From positions 1,302,001 through 1,366,000 of the forward strand of contig NC_079209.1 of assembly GCF_026745355.1 (NCBI RefSeq): a stretch of DNA of 64,000 nucleotides. The letters are read 5' to 3'. How positions within the stretch are numbered: position 1 is the stretch's first letter; each line of letters begins with the position of its first letter. The notes below the pieces were generated by a model. The model did not search any database. It saw only the letters and a list, made by a program, of their open reading frames with translations, and had not been told where the DNA came from. This document shows positions 43,427 to 55,883 of this stretch, piece after piece. The DNA comes from Beta vulgaris subsp. vulgaris (Eukaryota > Streptophyta > Magnoliopsida > Caryophyllales > Amaranthaceae). The translations under genes were made by a program, and so were the position numbers.

Positions 43427-46400
43427 TCAATAAACACTCTTAGAAGGCATCACATTGTTATTATTCTTTCCCATTTCAAGAGTAGAAGCACCATGTGGTA
43501 AATCTTCATCAGGAATGTACTTGCCCCAAAACCAATGGTTCTTCCACACAATGCTCATTTCTTCAATGGGAACACCCTTAGTCTCCGGGAGAAATAGGTA
43601 GACGAAGATAGACATAACCACGACGAAGAAGGCGAAGAAGAGGAAGAGCCCGAATTTGAGATGGCAGAGCATAGTTAGGAAAATTTGGGCTATTACAAAG
43701 GTGAAGAACATGTTGACAGATACATTAATACTTTGAGCTGCAGACCTGATCTCTAATGGGAAGATTTCAGAGGGTACTAACCACCCTAATGGACCCCATG
43801 ACCATGCAAAGGCCGAGACGTAGATGCATATGAAAAGCACCACCACTATGGCATACCATTCTGGGAGATTTTCTGCTGTTCCACTTACTCCAAATTTCAC
43901 TCCAATGAAGATGGCTACAACTACCTGTAAACATGCACAACGGATTAAAAACCAACAATTCGAATCAATCATTATTGTCAAAGGACCAACTCAACCAAAA
44001 GCTTAAGCCGATGGTTGAGGTCACAGGAATAGATCTATACTCTATCAATTATGTACGTGTAGCAATACTTTCAAGAATTAGCATGAAACTAAGTAAAAAA
44101 GAAGATTGTTAAACTAATGATCAAAGAGCAAGAAATTAAACATGATTCATACCTGGCAAATGAACATTTGAACACCACCTTCAAGGAAAAGGAACCTACG
44201 ACCCCATTTATCAACACCATAAATAGAAACCATAGTAGCCAAAACATTAACACCACCAGTAATAACAGCAGACATAAGTGAAGCATTATCTCCAAAACCA
44301 ATAGTCTTAAACAACACAGGAGCATAAAACATGATCACATTAATCCCAGTAAGTTGTTGAAAGAATGGTATTGCAATAGCCATAGTAAGATGAGGCCTAT
44401 ACTTCCTTTGCAATAAGTTTCTCCATGGATGTTCAACCTTCTTAGAGTTTTCACTTGCTACTACTAAGTCATTAAACTCGTCTTCAACATCATCTACTCC
44501 GCGAACTCTTTTAAGTTTAAGCAAGGCTTCATCACGTTTACCACGCTCGATCATTGAGTTAGGAGTGTCAGGGAGAAGTAAGGAACCAATACTGATGATT
44601 ATAGCAGGAACCATTGCACCTCCTAAACTTAATCTCCAACCCCAATCGTGAATTTTGGCGAAGAAGTAATTTAGAACATTGGCTATTAAGATGCCTATTG
44701 TAATGGAGAGTTGAAAGCCAATGTTGAGTGATCCTCTGTACTTGTATGGTGCCATTTCTGATAAGTATAGTGGTACAGACTGTAATTAAAGGTAGTTAAA
44801 CATAGGTTAGTGTAAGAAAAATAATTTAGTTAAGTGATTATCACTTCTTTATTTCATAAATAAATACATATACATGCATGGATTCATTTTTTTTCCTAGT
44901 TGAGTGTAGAAATCATCAAACTAAGAACAACATTATATTGTGAAAATGGCAAACTTTAATTTAAGTAGTGAAGGTTACGTATTGAGTTGAACTAAAATGA
45001 GTTCTTACATTATCTATATAAATATATTAAAAGGCGTGTATAAACAAGATACTTTGTCACGTGACGCTCTCCCAAGAGAATTTTAGTTCATGCAATCCAT
45101 GTACAATAACAAAATTTAGAAATTACGTAGTATATGGTTTGATCTAAACTATAGGGATTCAGGAGTTTCGTATAGGAACTTAGGGAAATATAAGTATATT
45201 CTTATTGTTAAGAAACAAATGAAGTAATTATCTTGAGGTAATCTCTATTAGGGAAGAGGAGGGGGATATCAAGAATGGTACGTAAACTCTTTTATACCCG
45301 TAATAATAAAATACAAATTCACCATCATTTACCATTATACCTTCAATTAACAAAATATTTACATCACCCTTGATTTATTGGTTTTCAAAAAACAAAAGAA
45401 AAATATGCAATGAACTTTATGAATAATTTTTCATATATTATTACGCAATTGATCTTTTATCTATTTTCGCATACATCACATTCATACAAAACTAATTGTT
45501 GATATTGAAAGCTTTTGGGAAAAGGAAAAGATATTGTTTCAACTAGATGGACCACAGGAGCTAGCTAGGCCACAGGTTAGGGAGTTGGGACAGTAGTTTT
45601 GACTTGTCAGTACTCAGTAGATATACATAACTAAGCAAGTTTGAACTTAAATATAGGATAAGTGTAATTATTTACTCTCTAAACATTAAAAAAATGTAAG
45701 CTGTAAAATGAAAAGCACAAGTTGTTGAGAAAACTAAAACAAGTAGATGGGAAAAGAACAGTATAACTTTTGTCCCTACCTTAAAGTTAAATAAATCAAA
45801 TTATGTCATCTTCAATGAAAAAGAGTAAAAAAAAAAGAGTAGGATTATTCAAAGTAAAGTAATACTTTGTGTGAATAAATATATATTTGCAAATTGGCCA
45901 ACGACTCTTTGAATTCAACAACGGTGCATGAACGTTTATAATTATTTGAATTATTATGAAGAAAAAAGGGTCCAAAATAATAGTATGAAACAGTGAATCT
46001 TTATGAACAACTAAGCAACTGATGTTATATATCATTACAAAAACTGAAACAACCATTAATTTTTAGTTGTTCACATGTCCACTACATGATGGTATGGAAT
46101 TGTAGTATAATATACTTTTATGGCAATGAATATTTTTAAGCAACAGATCGGAATCAAAGAAAATCGCACAATGATGTATTCAATTTTCATTTTCTAAGAA
46201 GTCATTATCAATGGATCTCATGTATAGTATATGACCTACAACCTTAATGCAGGCCATAGTTTCTGTAGGTGGAAATAATAACGATAGCTCCATAACTCAT
46301 GAAAAGTGAAATAGGCATTTAATGACCCATAATTTGGAAATAAATTTGCAATATGATAAAGTATTTGATATTTATCCTATTTTCCAACTCTCGCTCACGG

Positions 46401-47746
46401 TCCATTTAACACTTAAAAGAAAGAATTCGTAACAATAAATTTATGTAAATTGAGGAAGGGAAAAGTACAATGCTAATATATATGTGATGTCATTGTCGTA
46501 GTGATAATGAAATTTCACCTAAACATGAACTTCTGTCGTAAGTATTTGTTACCGGTAAATTACACATTCAAGTCGTAATGGATAATAATGAAATTTCAAG
46601 AAAAGACAAAAATACTAGCATGAATACGCTAATGTAAAATCATATACTTCTAAGGTAACTCCAAAATATCATGCTATCAATTTTAATTAGGAAAAAAAGG
46701 TACAGAGCAACATTTTGCCATTGGAATTTGGAACTAAAAAACATCCAAAATTTATAATGGGTAAATGAACAAAAAGGTAGGAATACAAACATAATTTTTG
46801 ATAAGTGAACAAGAACACAAACAAGAAGAATCTTTGAAGCAAGAAGACAAAATTAAACCATGTGAAAGTATCAAAAATCAAAGAAAAAGGCTGAAATTTG
46901 GAATTTTCTGTAGAAATAATATTCAACTTATTGATAATAATTAAGACAAATATTAACATATTCCAAGTATTAAAAAAAACAAAAGAAATAAGAAAAATAC
47001 CTGATTGGCGAATCCAACACCAAAACCAAGCAAAATTCGACCAACAATAAGCATGGCAACATCTTTAGCTAAAGCATTGATTATGGCACCAACACAAAAA
47101 AGTAGACCTCCAAATAACATGGATAATTTTCTACCCAATTTTCTAGTAACAACTGAAGCCACAAGTGAAGCCACTAAAGCAGCAACATACAAAGATGATG
47201 TGAACAATGTTAATGTTACACTATCAAATTTGCAATATTGATTTACTGATTTATCTAGTGCTTCTTTTCTGTATACTGATGGGAAAAACTTCTTCAAGAA
47301 ATCAGGCATAGATGTAACTCCACCTAATCAAAGTTGTACCAAAAAGAAAAAATTAGAAGTCAACTAAGTAGTTGTGAATTAAATCTTACTGATATAGTAT
47401 AAAACTATTCTTGCGACTCCAATCAAAAGCTTAAGCTGATGGTTGGAGTTCCGAGAATGATGGTTGGAGTCCGAAGAATAGTTTTATACTCTATCACTTA
47501 TATATAGTGATGAAAACTTACGAAGCACGAAAATTTCTAGGACCTAAGCTCTAGCCATTTTCATGCTATACAGATAAAAAAAATACTCCATCCGACTCAA
47601 AATATAGTTCCGATACCTGAAATTCCGATATCATAACCAAAGATGAGACCACCCATGGCAGCAACAATGCATGTTGCTAGAACATAAGGGGTGAGTTTTC
47701 CGGGGTATTCTTTACCCCCTTGCGTTACAAATCCTCCTGCGGGCAT
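43427..47746 (-). CDS. STP-family H+/monosaccharide symporter (STP1-like sugar transport protein)
   Basis: Exons on the minus strand: 47746-47617, 47323-47001, 44779-44153, 43924-43427. Borders are GT/AG with phases 1, 0 and 0, and the total is 525 residues, the STP size. It begins M-P-A-G-G-F, typical of the family. Signatures in order: [15 protein letters not shown] (TM1 and loop), [28 protein letters not shown] (PESPR-like), [16 protein letters not shown] (sugar-binding TM7), [16 protein letters not shown] and L-P-E-T-K-G. Twelve membrane helices are expected. STPs sit in the plasma membrane and import glucose-type hexoses with protons from the apoplast. The E-M-A-P-Y-K-Y-R-G loop and the L-E-M-G-K-N tail point to the STP1/STP12 branch. 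Intron 2 (2.2 kb) carries a Helitron-like fragment. Confidence 0.96.
43960..44062. mobile_element. Small MITE-like block in intron 3 of the STP gene
   Basis: It contains AACCAAAAGCTTAAGCCGAT, GGTTGAGG and TCTATACTCTATCAATTAT, also found in the inverted-repeat element of intron 1 (47394-47505). Too degenerate to set borders. Confidence 0.4.
45013..45150 (+). mobile_element. Helitron-like element, 3'-truncated, in STP intron 2
   Basis: A|TCTATATAAATATATTAAAA then GGCGTG, CACGTGACGCTCTCCC and TTTTAGTTCATGCAATCCAT, co-linear with the copy at 55571. It loses similarity after GGTTTGATC near 45150. No CTAG end. Confidence 0.6.
47394..47505. mobile_element. Inverted-repeat MITE in STP intron 1
   Basis: TATAGTATAAAACTATTCTT and GCGACTCCAATCA at the left are inverted at the right as TGGTTGGAGTCCGAAGAATA and GTTTTATACTCTATCA. 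The whole block of about 110 bp can fold on itself. It occupies over a third of the 293-bp intron. Confidence 0.65.
47584..47606. mobile_element. Solo Stowaway-like terminus
   Basis: TACTCCATCCGACTCAAAAT then ATAG, just beside the donor of STP exon 1. No opposite end seen. Confidence 0.4.
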
Positions 47747-47870
47747 TTTGTTGTTCTTGGATTAGAGAAAGTGGAAAAAAGAGAGGAATTAAGAAGAGAA
47801 AATAGTGGTATTATGAAAGAGGAGGTGTAGAGTAGATAAATAGGTAGTATGTATGATTTATGAAGGGAGA

Positions 47871-47880
47871 GTTTATATAG
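47871..47880 (-). promoter_or_regulatory. TATA box of the STP gene
   Basis: On the minus strand CTATATAAAC, about 125 bp upstream of the ATG at 47746. Confidence 0.65.
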
Positions 47881-47899
47881 AAAGATATCTTGCCATAAT

Positions 47900-49257
47900 A
47901 GTCTTCGTATCTTTAGTTGTAGAATATGGGAAAAAAGCTAGCTGTCAAGGATAATTACTTACTTTTATTTCTATTTTTCTGGTCCATAAAGAGTAATTAT
48001 ATATTTAGGATAAGATTAATGAGAGAAGAGTTGACTTGGAACTTCGCAGGTTTTGCGCAATTTGCATGCAATTTTCCTTCAGCAGAACCTTTGTGTGTGA
48101 AATTGGAACGTTGGGGTAGGCCGTAGGAGGATGTATAGTTGGGTGTTGGGTGTATTTGGATCTTTTATAAAATATGGTAAGAAAAGATTTTATTAGATCA
48201 AAATCTCTCAAATGTCTTCAATCCATCTTTATATGTTATGTCCTTGGATATGACGGATTGACGTGGAAGGATAAGAGAAATTCCGACCATTAAACATAGT
48301 AAATGGTATAAATTGAACTTGCTACAAGAAAGGTGAAATTATGCCCATATCAAATGCATCAAGTATCGTCGACTAGTATATTTACTTGACTTATAAATTA
48401 TAATAATTATATAGTTCAAAATTTAGATGTTCAAATAGGTAAGTATCATAGTAATAGGTTAATTTTGAAAAGAAAAAAAGTCATGTCTTAAATTGCCAGC
48501 ATCAACAATAAAAATATTCCATGTGCGTGGTAATAAGTAACGTAATCAAATGTTAAGTGTCACATAACCTACCAATATTTAAGATGTATTTTTTTGATTT
48601 ATTTGATTTTTTCACGTTTTGAATGTGTCAAGGTCACTATCAAATGATGGACTCCATCCAATTTTCCATCCAATTGCAACCATTGACGAGTTACATCGAT
48701 ATGTTTTCACCTTTTTCACAGTATTGTTCTTCGATTTCCTAATTACACATTCAAAAAGTAATTTAAATTTGGGACATAGATCCTAATAATCTCACAAATA
48801 AAAATCAAATTAGGTTAGAGGATCACTTATATATGCTGAATTACTCTATTTGGAGATCTTCCAATTAAACAAAAGAAATCTATTATATAGGAATAATTTA
48901 TGATGGGTTGAGTTGGTAGGTTGGGTCGAATTTTGTGAGCTCTAGCTTAGTTCGTCAACACATCATATATCATGGGTTATAAAGTCTCAAAACCAAAATT
49001 TAAAGTCCGACAGTGATATCGAACGTTACTCTTAACCTTTATGTTTGTTTACAAATTATAATTAGATTACGCAGTCTAATTATAACATAAAATTAGACAA
49101 ACTAAAGCCTAAATTCTCCTAACAAGGTTCTTACATCTCACTCAAACCTACTTACATCTCGCATCAATCTAGTTACCACTTCTCTTCTCCTGCCTTTGTT
49201 TCCCTTTGATCTCCAACTACAATAGATATTTTCTAAAAATAATCCGACAATCTTACT
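47900..49257. other. AT-rich intergenic DNA
   Basis: Upstream of the STP gene. No coding region, boxed retroposon or paired termini recognised. Confidence 0.4.
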
Positions 49258-49390
49258 GAATGGATTAAACTAATCACTAAATGGATTAAACCAGTCATTA
49301 AATGAATTAAATATTGTGATTACTGATGGATTAAACTGGATACTAAATAGATTAAACTGGTCATTAAATATATTAAATTAATCACTATAT
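49258..49390. repeat. Short tandem repeat, about 22-bp unit
   Basis: About six degenerate copies of ATGGATTAAACTGGTCACTA-like units (GGATTAAACTAATCACTAAA, GGATTAAACCAGTCATTAAA and so on). Confidence 0.75.
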
Positions 49391-49636
49391 TTAGAAAGGT
49401 GGTCTGTTGTCTTTTCTTTTGGATAATTTAGTTCATTTCATTATAACTCATAAGAGAGTTGAAGGCATACATCAAAATGCCAAGACTACAACACCTTGAA
49501 CAAAAAAACAACTATAAATAAAAGGCCAAAACAAAAATGCTTTAAAATACACACAAGAACCCCTCAGCAATATCACCATTAAAACGAGCTAGAAGCAAAC
49601 ACAACTACCACATCAAAGAACCAAAAACAACCCAAC

Positions 49637-50387
49637 TCACTGACTGAAAAAACAACAAACTAAGACAATAATAGAACTCATGAACTCCTTGAGACGATTT
49701 TGAAGCAATGACACCATATTAACCATTGGGATAACTCTCACTACGCCGTCTCTTTGAAACTTGAACCCCATTTTTCTTCTCCATATTATGATTGAAACCA
49801 AGATGATTAAGCAATTGACATTAATTTTTCTTATTGGCCTTCGAAAATTAGAGCTTGGCACAACATTGCTCATAATTGAATTAGACGACAAAACTAATTC
49901 CTCACTAACAACCCCAATTGAAACTGATTTTTAGCCAATTATTTTAGCGCAAGTAGAATCCTCATCGATCTCCATCAACACAAACTAAACTTTCTTTGAT
50001 ACACATCTCATTTGCAAATGAAAGGAAACTTGCATTACCACTCAAACCAAAACTTTCCAATAACCTCTTCGGGTTTGACGATATCTTCTCCTTTTTAACA
50101 CCAGAGATTTTGAAAGGGCTATCATATGAGATATTTGGATCAATACCATGATGAACAGTTTGACTAGAGTCAATCTTCAAAATTTTCACTTCCAACTTAA
50201 GCTCACTATCATGAAAGAGACGAATAATCTCTTCGAAGTGTACCAAAAGAATCCAAACAAGCATCCTGGTAGTCCTAATCAATAGTAGCAACCGATGTCC
50301 TTGACCCCCCTTAAGCAACTTGTAAGAAAATATGGACAAAATTTCTCCAAAAATTATCACAACGTAACGCAGGGTCCGCAGAGACAA
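49637..50387 (-). pseudogene. Unidentified minus-strand coding remnant
   Basis: Two open stretches (49962-50387, 141 codons; 49637-49891, 84 codons) contain ordinary-looking sequence such as L-L-V-H-F-E-E-I-I-R-L-F-H-D and S-S-N-P-K-R-L-L-E-S-F-G-L-S. I do not recognise the family and saw no splice sites joining them. A retroelement-derived relic is the likeliest guess, since no catalytic motif or host-gene signature is visible. Confidence 0.25.
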
Positions 50388-50398
50388 ATACTTAATAC

Positions 50399-50478
50399 CA
50401 AAAATTAGTGGTAGTATACATTAAAATCAATCTAAAACCATACATTTTGCAAATAAAAATTAGTGGTAGTATACATTT
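50399..50478. repeat. Direct repeat of about 22 bp, 57 bp apart
   Basis: AAAATTAGTGGTAGTATACA occurs near 50400 and again near 50457. Confidence 0.8.
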
Positions 50479-50599
50479 GCTAATAGAAACAAGTCATAAT
50501 TATTGTATAAATTTTTCAAAAATAAAAACATTGGAAAAAAAAACAGCAGAGTGGTACAGTAGTGTTAGATTTTTTTTTTTTAATAGTATATGTAATTAG

Positions 50600-51844
50600 G
50601 TCAAATATACGACTTTCAACCAAAATGGATTACAATTGGGTTTGGTGATCTGGAGCAGGACAGTAGAAGCAACGACCCACGCGGCTAACCAACGTTTTGC
50701 TAGAATCGCAAGTCATCGTTCATCAATCATCAATAAACCCCATCACACATTAGTTGACTATCATACCTCTCCGCATTATTTGATCGTTTTTTATTATTTT
50801 TTCATAATGAAAACATACTCAACGAACTGGTAACTCGTTTCAACCTATATTTCTTAAATACAATTATCTAACTTTTTATAATTTTTATCGATATAGAACT
50901 ATATACATTAAAAATATGAGTTGTGCACCGACGAACAAACGTATAAAGCATAAATGGAAAAACTAAACAAAACAGAGAATAATTGATTCTAATAATACAA
51001 CATCTCACCGATTAATTTTACTTCTAGTGAGTCAAAATGACTTTAAAACGTCTAAAACTTTAACTTTTTACCATAGAAATAGGGACATGTAGGCAAAGGA
51101 AGGAAAAATGGACAAGCTGGAAAATGTGGCTTACCAAACAAACTGATTATCAAAACGTCAAAGCCTATTAAAAGAAAATAACTCAAAAGGTTGCATGGTT
51201 CAAGAATAATTAAACGGTTGACCAATTAAAATTAATCAGTAAAAGGTTGTACTATTAGAATCAATTAATTCAAGTACAGAGAAAGTACTTGATATTTACT
51301 CCTTTATTAATACTTACATATTTGTTAACGAATGAGGAAGAAAGAGGGTGAAACATGGGTCATGTACTTCAATAATAAAATAAGGCTTTTTAGTATAAAT
51401 TTTTGCCAAAAAAATAAATGTTGTAAGTATTGTGAAACATTCCAAAAAAAAAAATGTTGTTGCAAGTATTAAAAAATAGAGAAAGTATTTATTAATTAGT
51501 CTTATCTCATATTCACATTTATTGATATTATACTATAGAAGAAACCAAGACTTGACTCATTTGACAAAGTGCTTACCAAGAATTGTCAATGAATTAAATA
51601 AATAACAACGATGAACTACACTCATTACAAGTAAATATATTGATTTAGACAAAAACTAAATTTTAACTAAGTAAAAAAGTCATAAATAGTCTAGTACGTG
51701 TCTTGGATATTAGACCGTTTTCAATTTGGAAAGACCAAAACAAGAGAAAACCTCGAAAGAAAGAAAGTGAAAGATCAAGAGAGGAGAGCAACTTTCTTTT
51801 TTCTTAATAATATAGGGTGTATTTGATACATATGTACAATACAT
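50600..51844. other. AT-rich intergenic DNA
   Basis: No gene or bounded element recognised. Confidence 0.4.
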
Positions 51845-51859
51845 AACATGTACAAAAGT

Positions 51860-52018
51860 CAAAGATGATCAAAGTTGATCTAGTGAGTATGAGCCCTCAA
51901 CCCTCTTATCAATCTCTATCCCTGTGACAGGGATTCGAGTCTCACCCCTTGCAAGAATGATCTTTAATTTCTCCTCTTCATTGTAAAAAATTCTTCTTAC
52001 CTTAAAACAAAAAAAAAA
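51860..52018 (+). mobile_element. tRNA-derived SINE with A tail
   Basis: Box A-like TTGATCTAGTGAGTATGAG and box B GGGATTCGAGTCTCACC are in order on the plus strand. The insert ends in an A run. Flanks AACATGTACAAAAGT (51845) and AACATGTAAAATAGT (52018 on) are an approximate target duplication. Confidence 0.8.
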
Positions 52019-52124
52019 AACATGTAAAATAGTGAACAAATAGGATACCTTAAATGTCTAGTGCCAATTGCTATAACACAAGTACGTACGCGTTTAGATA
52101 TTCACTGATTCTGAAACTCTTGAT

Positions 52125-52258
52125 CAGTGTTACCTAATTCGCTATCTATTAATTCGCCTTTTGAGTTCGCCAATGAGCCAAAAATGAACCAAAACCGACC
52201 ATAATTCGCTTTTCTCAATTCGCGATTCGCGAGGAAATTAGGGAATTAGGTAACACTG
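52125..52258. mobile_element. hAT MITE with perfect 8-bp target duplication
   Basis: CTCTTGAT at 52117-52124 and 52259-52266 flanks a 134-bp element whose ends CAGTGTTACCTAATTC and GGAATTAGGTAACACTG are inverted repeats with the CAG...CTG edges common in hAT. The interior holds several ATTCGC motifs. Confidence 0.92.
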
Positions 52259-52266
52259 CTCTTGAT

Positions 52267-53635
52267 AATAGTTTTAATCTTATATTTATGCAATTTGATG
52301 ATTAAATTTTGTTAATTTTTCCAATTTATACCGTTATTTATTATATATAATCATTTTTGATAGAAGAAGTTTCAAAATCGTATAGATTAGTAGATAAGTT
52401 TCTAATGGACAAAATAAAAGTCACATATGCAAGACTTATAATGACCATATTGTCATATTTTCAAACTATATTATTATCTAGTTATTTGATGATTATGCAA
52501 CAATACGAGACCTATTAATTTAATTATAGTAAAATCAGATAAGAGTTAACACAAATACTTGTAAAATATATGCTCCTTTATTTTTTGTATCTTTATTGGG
52601 ATGTAAATATGCATTTCAATGTTCAATTTTCTCAAAAACTAAATACTTCGTCCGTTTCATTTTAAATGTAATAAAAAGGTATTATTTGTGAGATATAAAA
52701 TATTAATTTGTTGTATTTAAAGCGAAACGAAAGGAAATATACGTTTTTATATAATTTCTTTTATTTTATTTTTTCATAAAAGAGTAGGTTATAGTTTCTT
52801 AGCTCACACTTTAAACTACGTGTCAATTTGCTGACTATGATAATTTCAGAAAAAAAGAAACATAAATTGCTGACTCTGATATGACAATTGGAACACCAAA
52901 CTTTTTTACCTTATCGGTATTTGGATAATGTTAGCAAACGCCTTTTTAGTCGGTCATATAATTCGAATTTTAGATTATAAGGAAGATATAGGATTCACAT
53001 TATATGTGAAAGATAATTAAATGTTTCAATGCACCTTTGTTATAAAGGTTTACTTCGTTGGCAAAGAACGTGACTTAAAAACATCTTTTTAATTAACACC
53101 CAAGTATATATTATTCATGTGAATCCTTAACGAGGACAGCTATTGCTTGTCTCTTAATTCTCTATCCAGCTTTAGTGACATGTCGATGTTAGGTCATATA
53201 CTCATTGTCATTTATCTATATATGGAGTAAGACACTAACAATTTATTTGGGTTGAATTCATTATTTGGAATAGGTTTGCTTTATTTTTTAAGAAAAAACC
53301 AAGCACCCTGAATGATTATATTAAATTAATTTTTCGTTAATGTTTGAGAGCTTTAGGAAAAAGAGTTCAAATAAATACGCTCCGAATTAAAATCGTTTCC
53401 CATCTCATCACACATGGAGCAATTATATTTCCCGCACGTTTAACATGTACACAACTAAATAAAATGCACTAGTTAAGGCTATGTCCTCATAAAATAGGAA
53501 GATTGGATCGCTCCATCAACCTTATTGCTAATAATTCGAACCACATTCAAAGCGCCGCTTTCAAGGATCACATTATTAAAACCCAACTTTCCTACGTACC
53601 ACTTCCAAACCATACATGCAGACCCTGCTTTTGCA
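52267..53635. other. AT-rich intergenic DNA with one short MITE
   Basis: Apart from the MITE at 52644-52739 nothing is recognised. Confidence 0.4.
52644..52739. mobile_element. Short Stowaway-like MITE (96 bp)
   Basis: TACTTCGTCCGTTTCATTTT at the left and the inverted GCGAAACGAAAGGAAATA at the right. The interior GATATAAAATATTAATTTGT matches the copy at 24978. Confidence 0.75.
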
Positions 53636-53649
53636 TACCCATGTGACCA

Positions 53650-53860
53650 GTATCAAGTAGTACTTGGTTTAGTGGTTTGGTTTGGATCTCACAACCTTGA
53701 GGTTGTGGGATCAAACCCCACTAGAGGCACTTTGTGGAAGGGGATTTTTCCTTAACATTCCCCCTACTCCCAAGAAGCTTTGCCTGTAAACCCGGACCAG
53801 ATTGACTTGAGCGAGGTTCTAGTTCGATTAGGACGCCTTCTCATTACCTAAAACAAAAAC
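53650..53860 (+). mobile_element. tRNA-derived SINE with perfect 14-bp target duplication
   Basis: TACCCATGTGACCA at 53636-53649 and 53861-53874. Inside, box A-like TTGGTTTAGTGGTTTGG and box B-like GTGGGATCAAACCCCAC lie near the 5' end. The body continues to a C/T-rich region and a short A-rich tail (CCTAAAACAAAAAC). Confidence 0.92.
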
Positions 53861-54642
53861 TACCCATGTGACCACTTGGCGTCAATTTTCTTCACAACCC
53901 CAACAACAAGACGCCCACATCATTCATCCCTAATACCACTCCAAAAGATTAAGTAAATTTCCTTTTTTGGTCTTACTTATTCCCCACAATTGATAAAAGT
54001 GATAAATCGAGGAATTATAATTCTTTCTCCTAATGTTACGTAAAGATTCGGTAGTTGTTTGGTTGAATGTGGTAAATATCTCCTTGTGTCACACTACTTG
54101 AAATATTATGTCGAGATAAATAATTTAACAAGATCTCACATAACTATAATTTTAAACTCTTTACGTTGAATTCACGAAATACGGTTAAACGAGCGTGATT
54201 GAATAGTGCAAAAAGTTTGATTGGGTGTAGAAATTTATAAAGAAAACTTTACTTACATTGGGACTAGATAGGTAAGTTGATTCCGCCATTAGTAGGACTT
54301 TTATATTTCTAAAGATCTCAAACAGATATACCTATCAATTTCGAACCGATAGAGTATATTAATTACTAATTAGTACTAATCGATACTAGAAAAGTCACAA
54401 AAATGGTTTGCGCGTGAAAGGACCTTTTTTCTTTTATACCCCACGCACGATGAATGATTTCATATTTTAATGATTTGATATCTTGCCAAAGTTGTGCCCT
54501 ACTAATAAAAATTGCGTTCACTGATGTTGTATTGTTGTTCATACATTGTAATTCGTAATTGGCTAATTGCATAAATAAAAGAAAATAGCAGTTTTTTCCA
54601 AAAAGACTTGAGACTTGTATAGTTGTATTAGTCAATGAAATA

Positions 54643-54906
54643 TCTATACTAATATATTAAAAGGCGTGCCTAAATAAAAAACGGTGCCACGTGGCGCTTT
54701 CCCTAAAGTAGTTTTATTCCATGTAATCCACAACAGTAAAAAAAATTAGAAATTGCATAACGTAAGGTTTGATCCTGAAACCTCAAGAACATACACTAAA
54801 GTCTTAACCACTAGACCAAATAATATTTAGTGTTATCGTCTTAAATTATAATATTAATAAATGAAAATTTTCCTTACCCGAGGCGTAACCCGAGCCTAAT
54901 AACTAG
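54643..54906 (+). mobile_element. Non-autonomous Helitron-like element (264 bp)
   Basis: A|TCTATACTAATATATTAAAA then GGCGTGCC at the left, ending AACTAG|T at the right after the GC-rich CCCGAGGCGTAACCCGAGCC, a decayed hairpin. Inside, in minus orientation, is a tRNA-like segment (box A TTTGGTCTAGTGGTTAAG, box B-like GGTTTCAGGATCAAA). Confidence 0.7.
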
Positions 54907-55173
54907 TTTTTCTACTTGAAGTAGGGTTGTGGACTTGTGGTGGGAGTAAAATCGTCAGAGAATCAGATTATGGAAATGCATTTCTAGAAGCTAAGGTCCC
55001 CCACGAAATGGTAATGTCACTATATATAATCCATTCTGATTCCACTATTGTATGTCGCATTCTTATCTATCGTTATCAAGGTCGTCCCTAATGACGTCTT
55101 AATTGAGCAACATTTTCATATGCACACTTTCTCACTTTGGTGTGTTTCGTGTCCCGATAACCTATTATCATTC

Positions 55174-55301
55174 TAATTAAGGAAGTCTTGATCTAATGGT
55201 TAAAATTGAGGTGATGTATGTGAATGATAGGTTATATGTTCGAATTCCCCTCCCCTTCTTTTCTATTTTGTACTGTATTTGTGATTCATATGAGTAAAAA
55301 G
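55174..55301 (+). mobile_element. tRNA-derived SINE with 15-bp target duplication
   Basis: AACCTATTATCATTC (55159-55173) and AACCTATTTTCATTC (55302-55316) flank it. Box A-like TTGATCTAATGGTTAAAA and box B TATGTTCGAATTCCCC are in order. The tail is GAGTAAAAAG. Confidence 0.85.
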
Positions 55302-55570
55302 AACCTATTTTCATTCCAAATTAAATTTGTTGTGATAATGTTAGATTATTGTATTTAATCATTATTTGAGATATAAAATTGACTTGAGTTGAATACTTGA
55401 AAATTTGACTCAACGAAAACGATTAAACCTCTATTTGAATTGTACTTGAATTAAAATATCATGATTTTAACTTAAATTAAAGGAATTTAACTTCAATCAG
55501 TCCAACTGTACGTCATTCTCATTTTCCTCCAAATCTTCCCATTCTTCTATATCCCTCGCCTTCATATCTA

Positions 55571-55883
55571 TCTATATAAATATATTAAAAGACGTACATA
55601 AACAAGAAAATTTGCCACGTGGTGCTCTCCCTAGAGAGTTTTAAAGGGGTGCATAAACAAGAAAATGTGTCATGTGGCGCTCTTCTTAGGGAATTTTAGT
55701 TCATGTAATACATGTACAATAAAAAAGTTAGAAATTATGTAGTATAAAGTTTGATCTCGAGACCTCAAGTACATATACTAAAGTCTTAACCACTAGACTA
55801 AGTTATATTTTATTATCATAAAATATTATATTAATAAATGAAATTTTTTCTTAACCAGAGCATAACCCGAGCTTAATAACTAA
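55571..55883 (+). mobile_element. Non-autonomous Helitron-like element with internal duplication
   Basis: A|TCTATATAAATATATTAAAA then GACGTAC at the left; ends AATAACTAA (CTAA for CTAG). A unit of about 53 bp (CATAAACAAGAAAATTTGCC onward) is tandemly duplicated near the 5' end. It carries the same minus-oriented tRNA-like segment as the copy at 54643. Confidence 0.65.
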
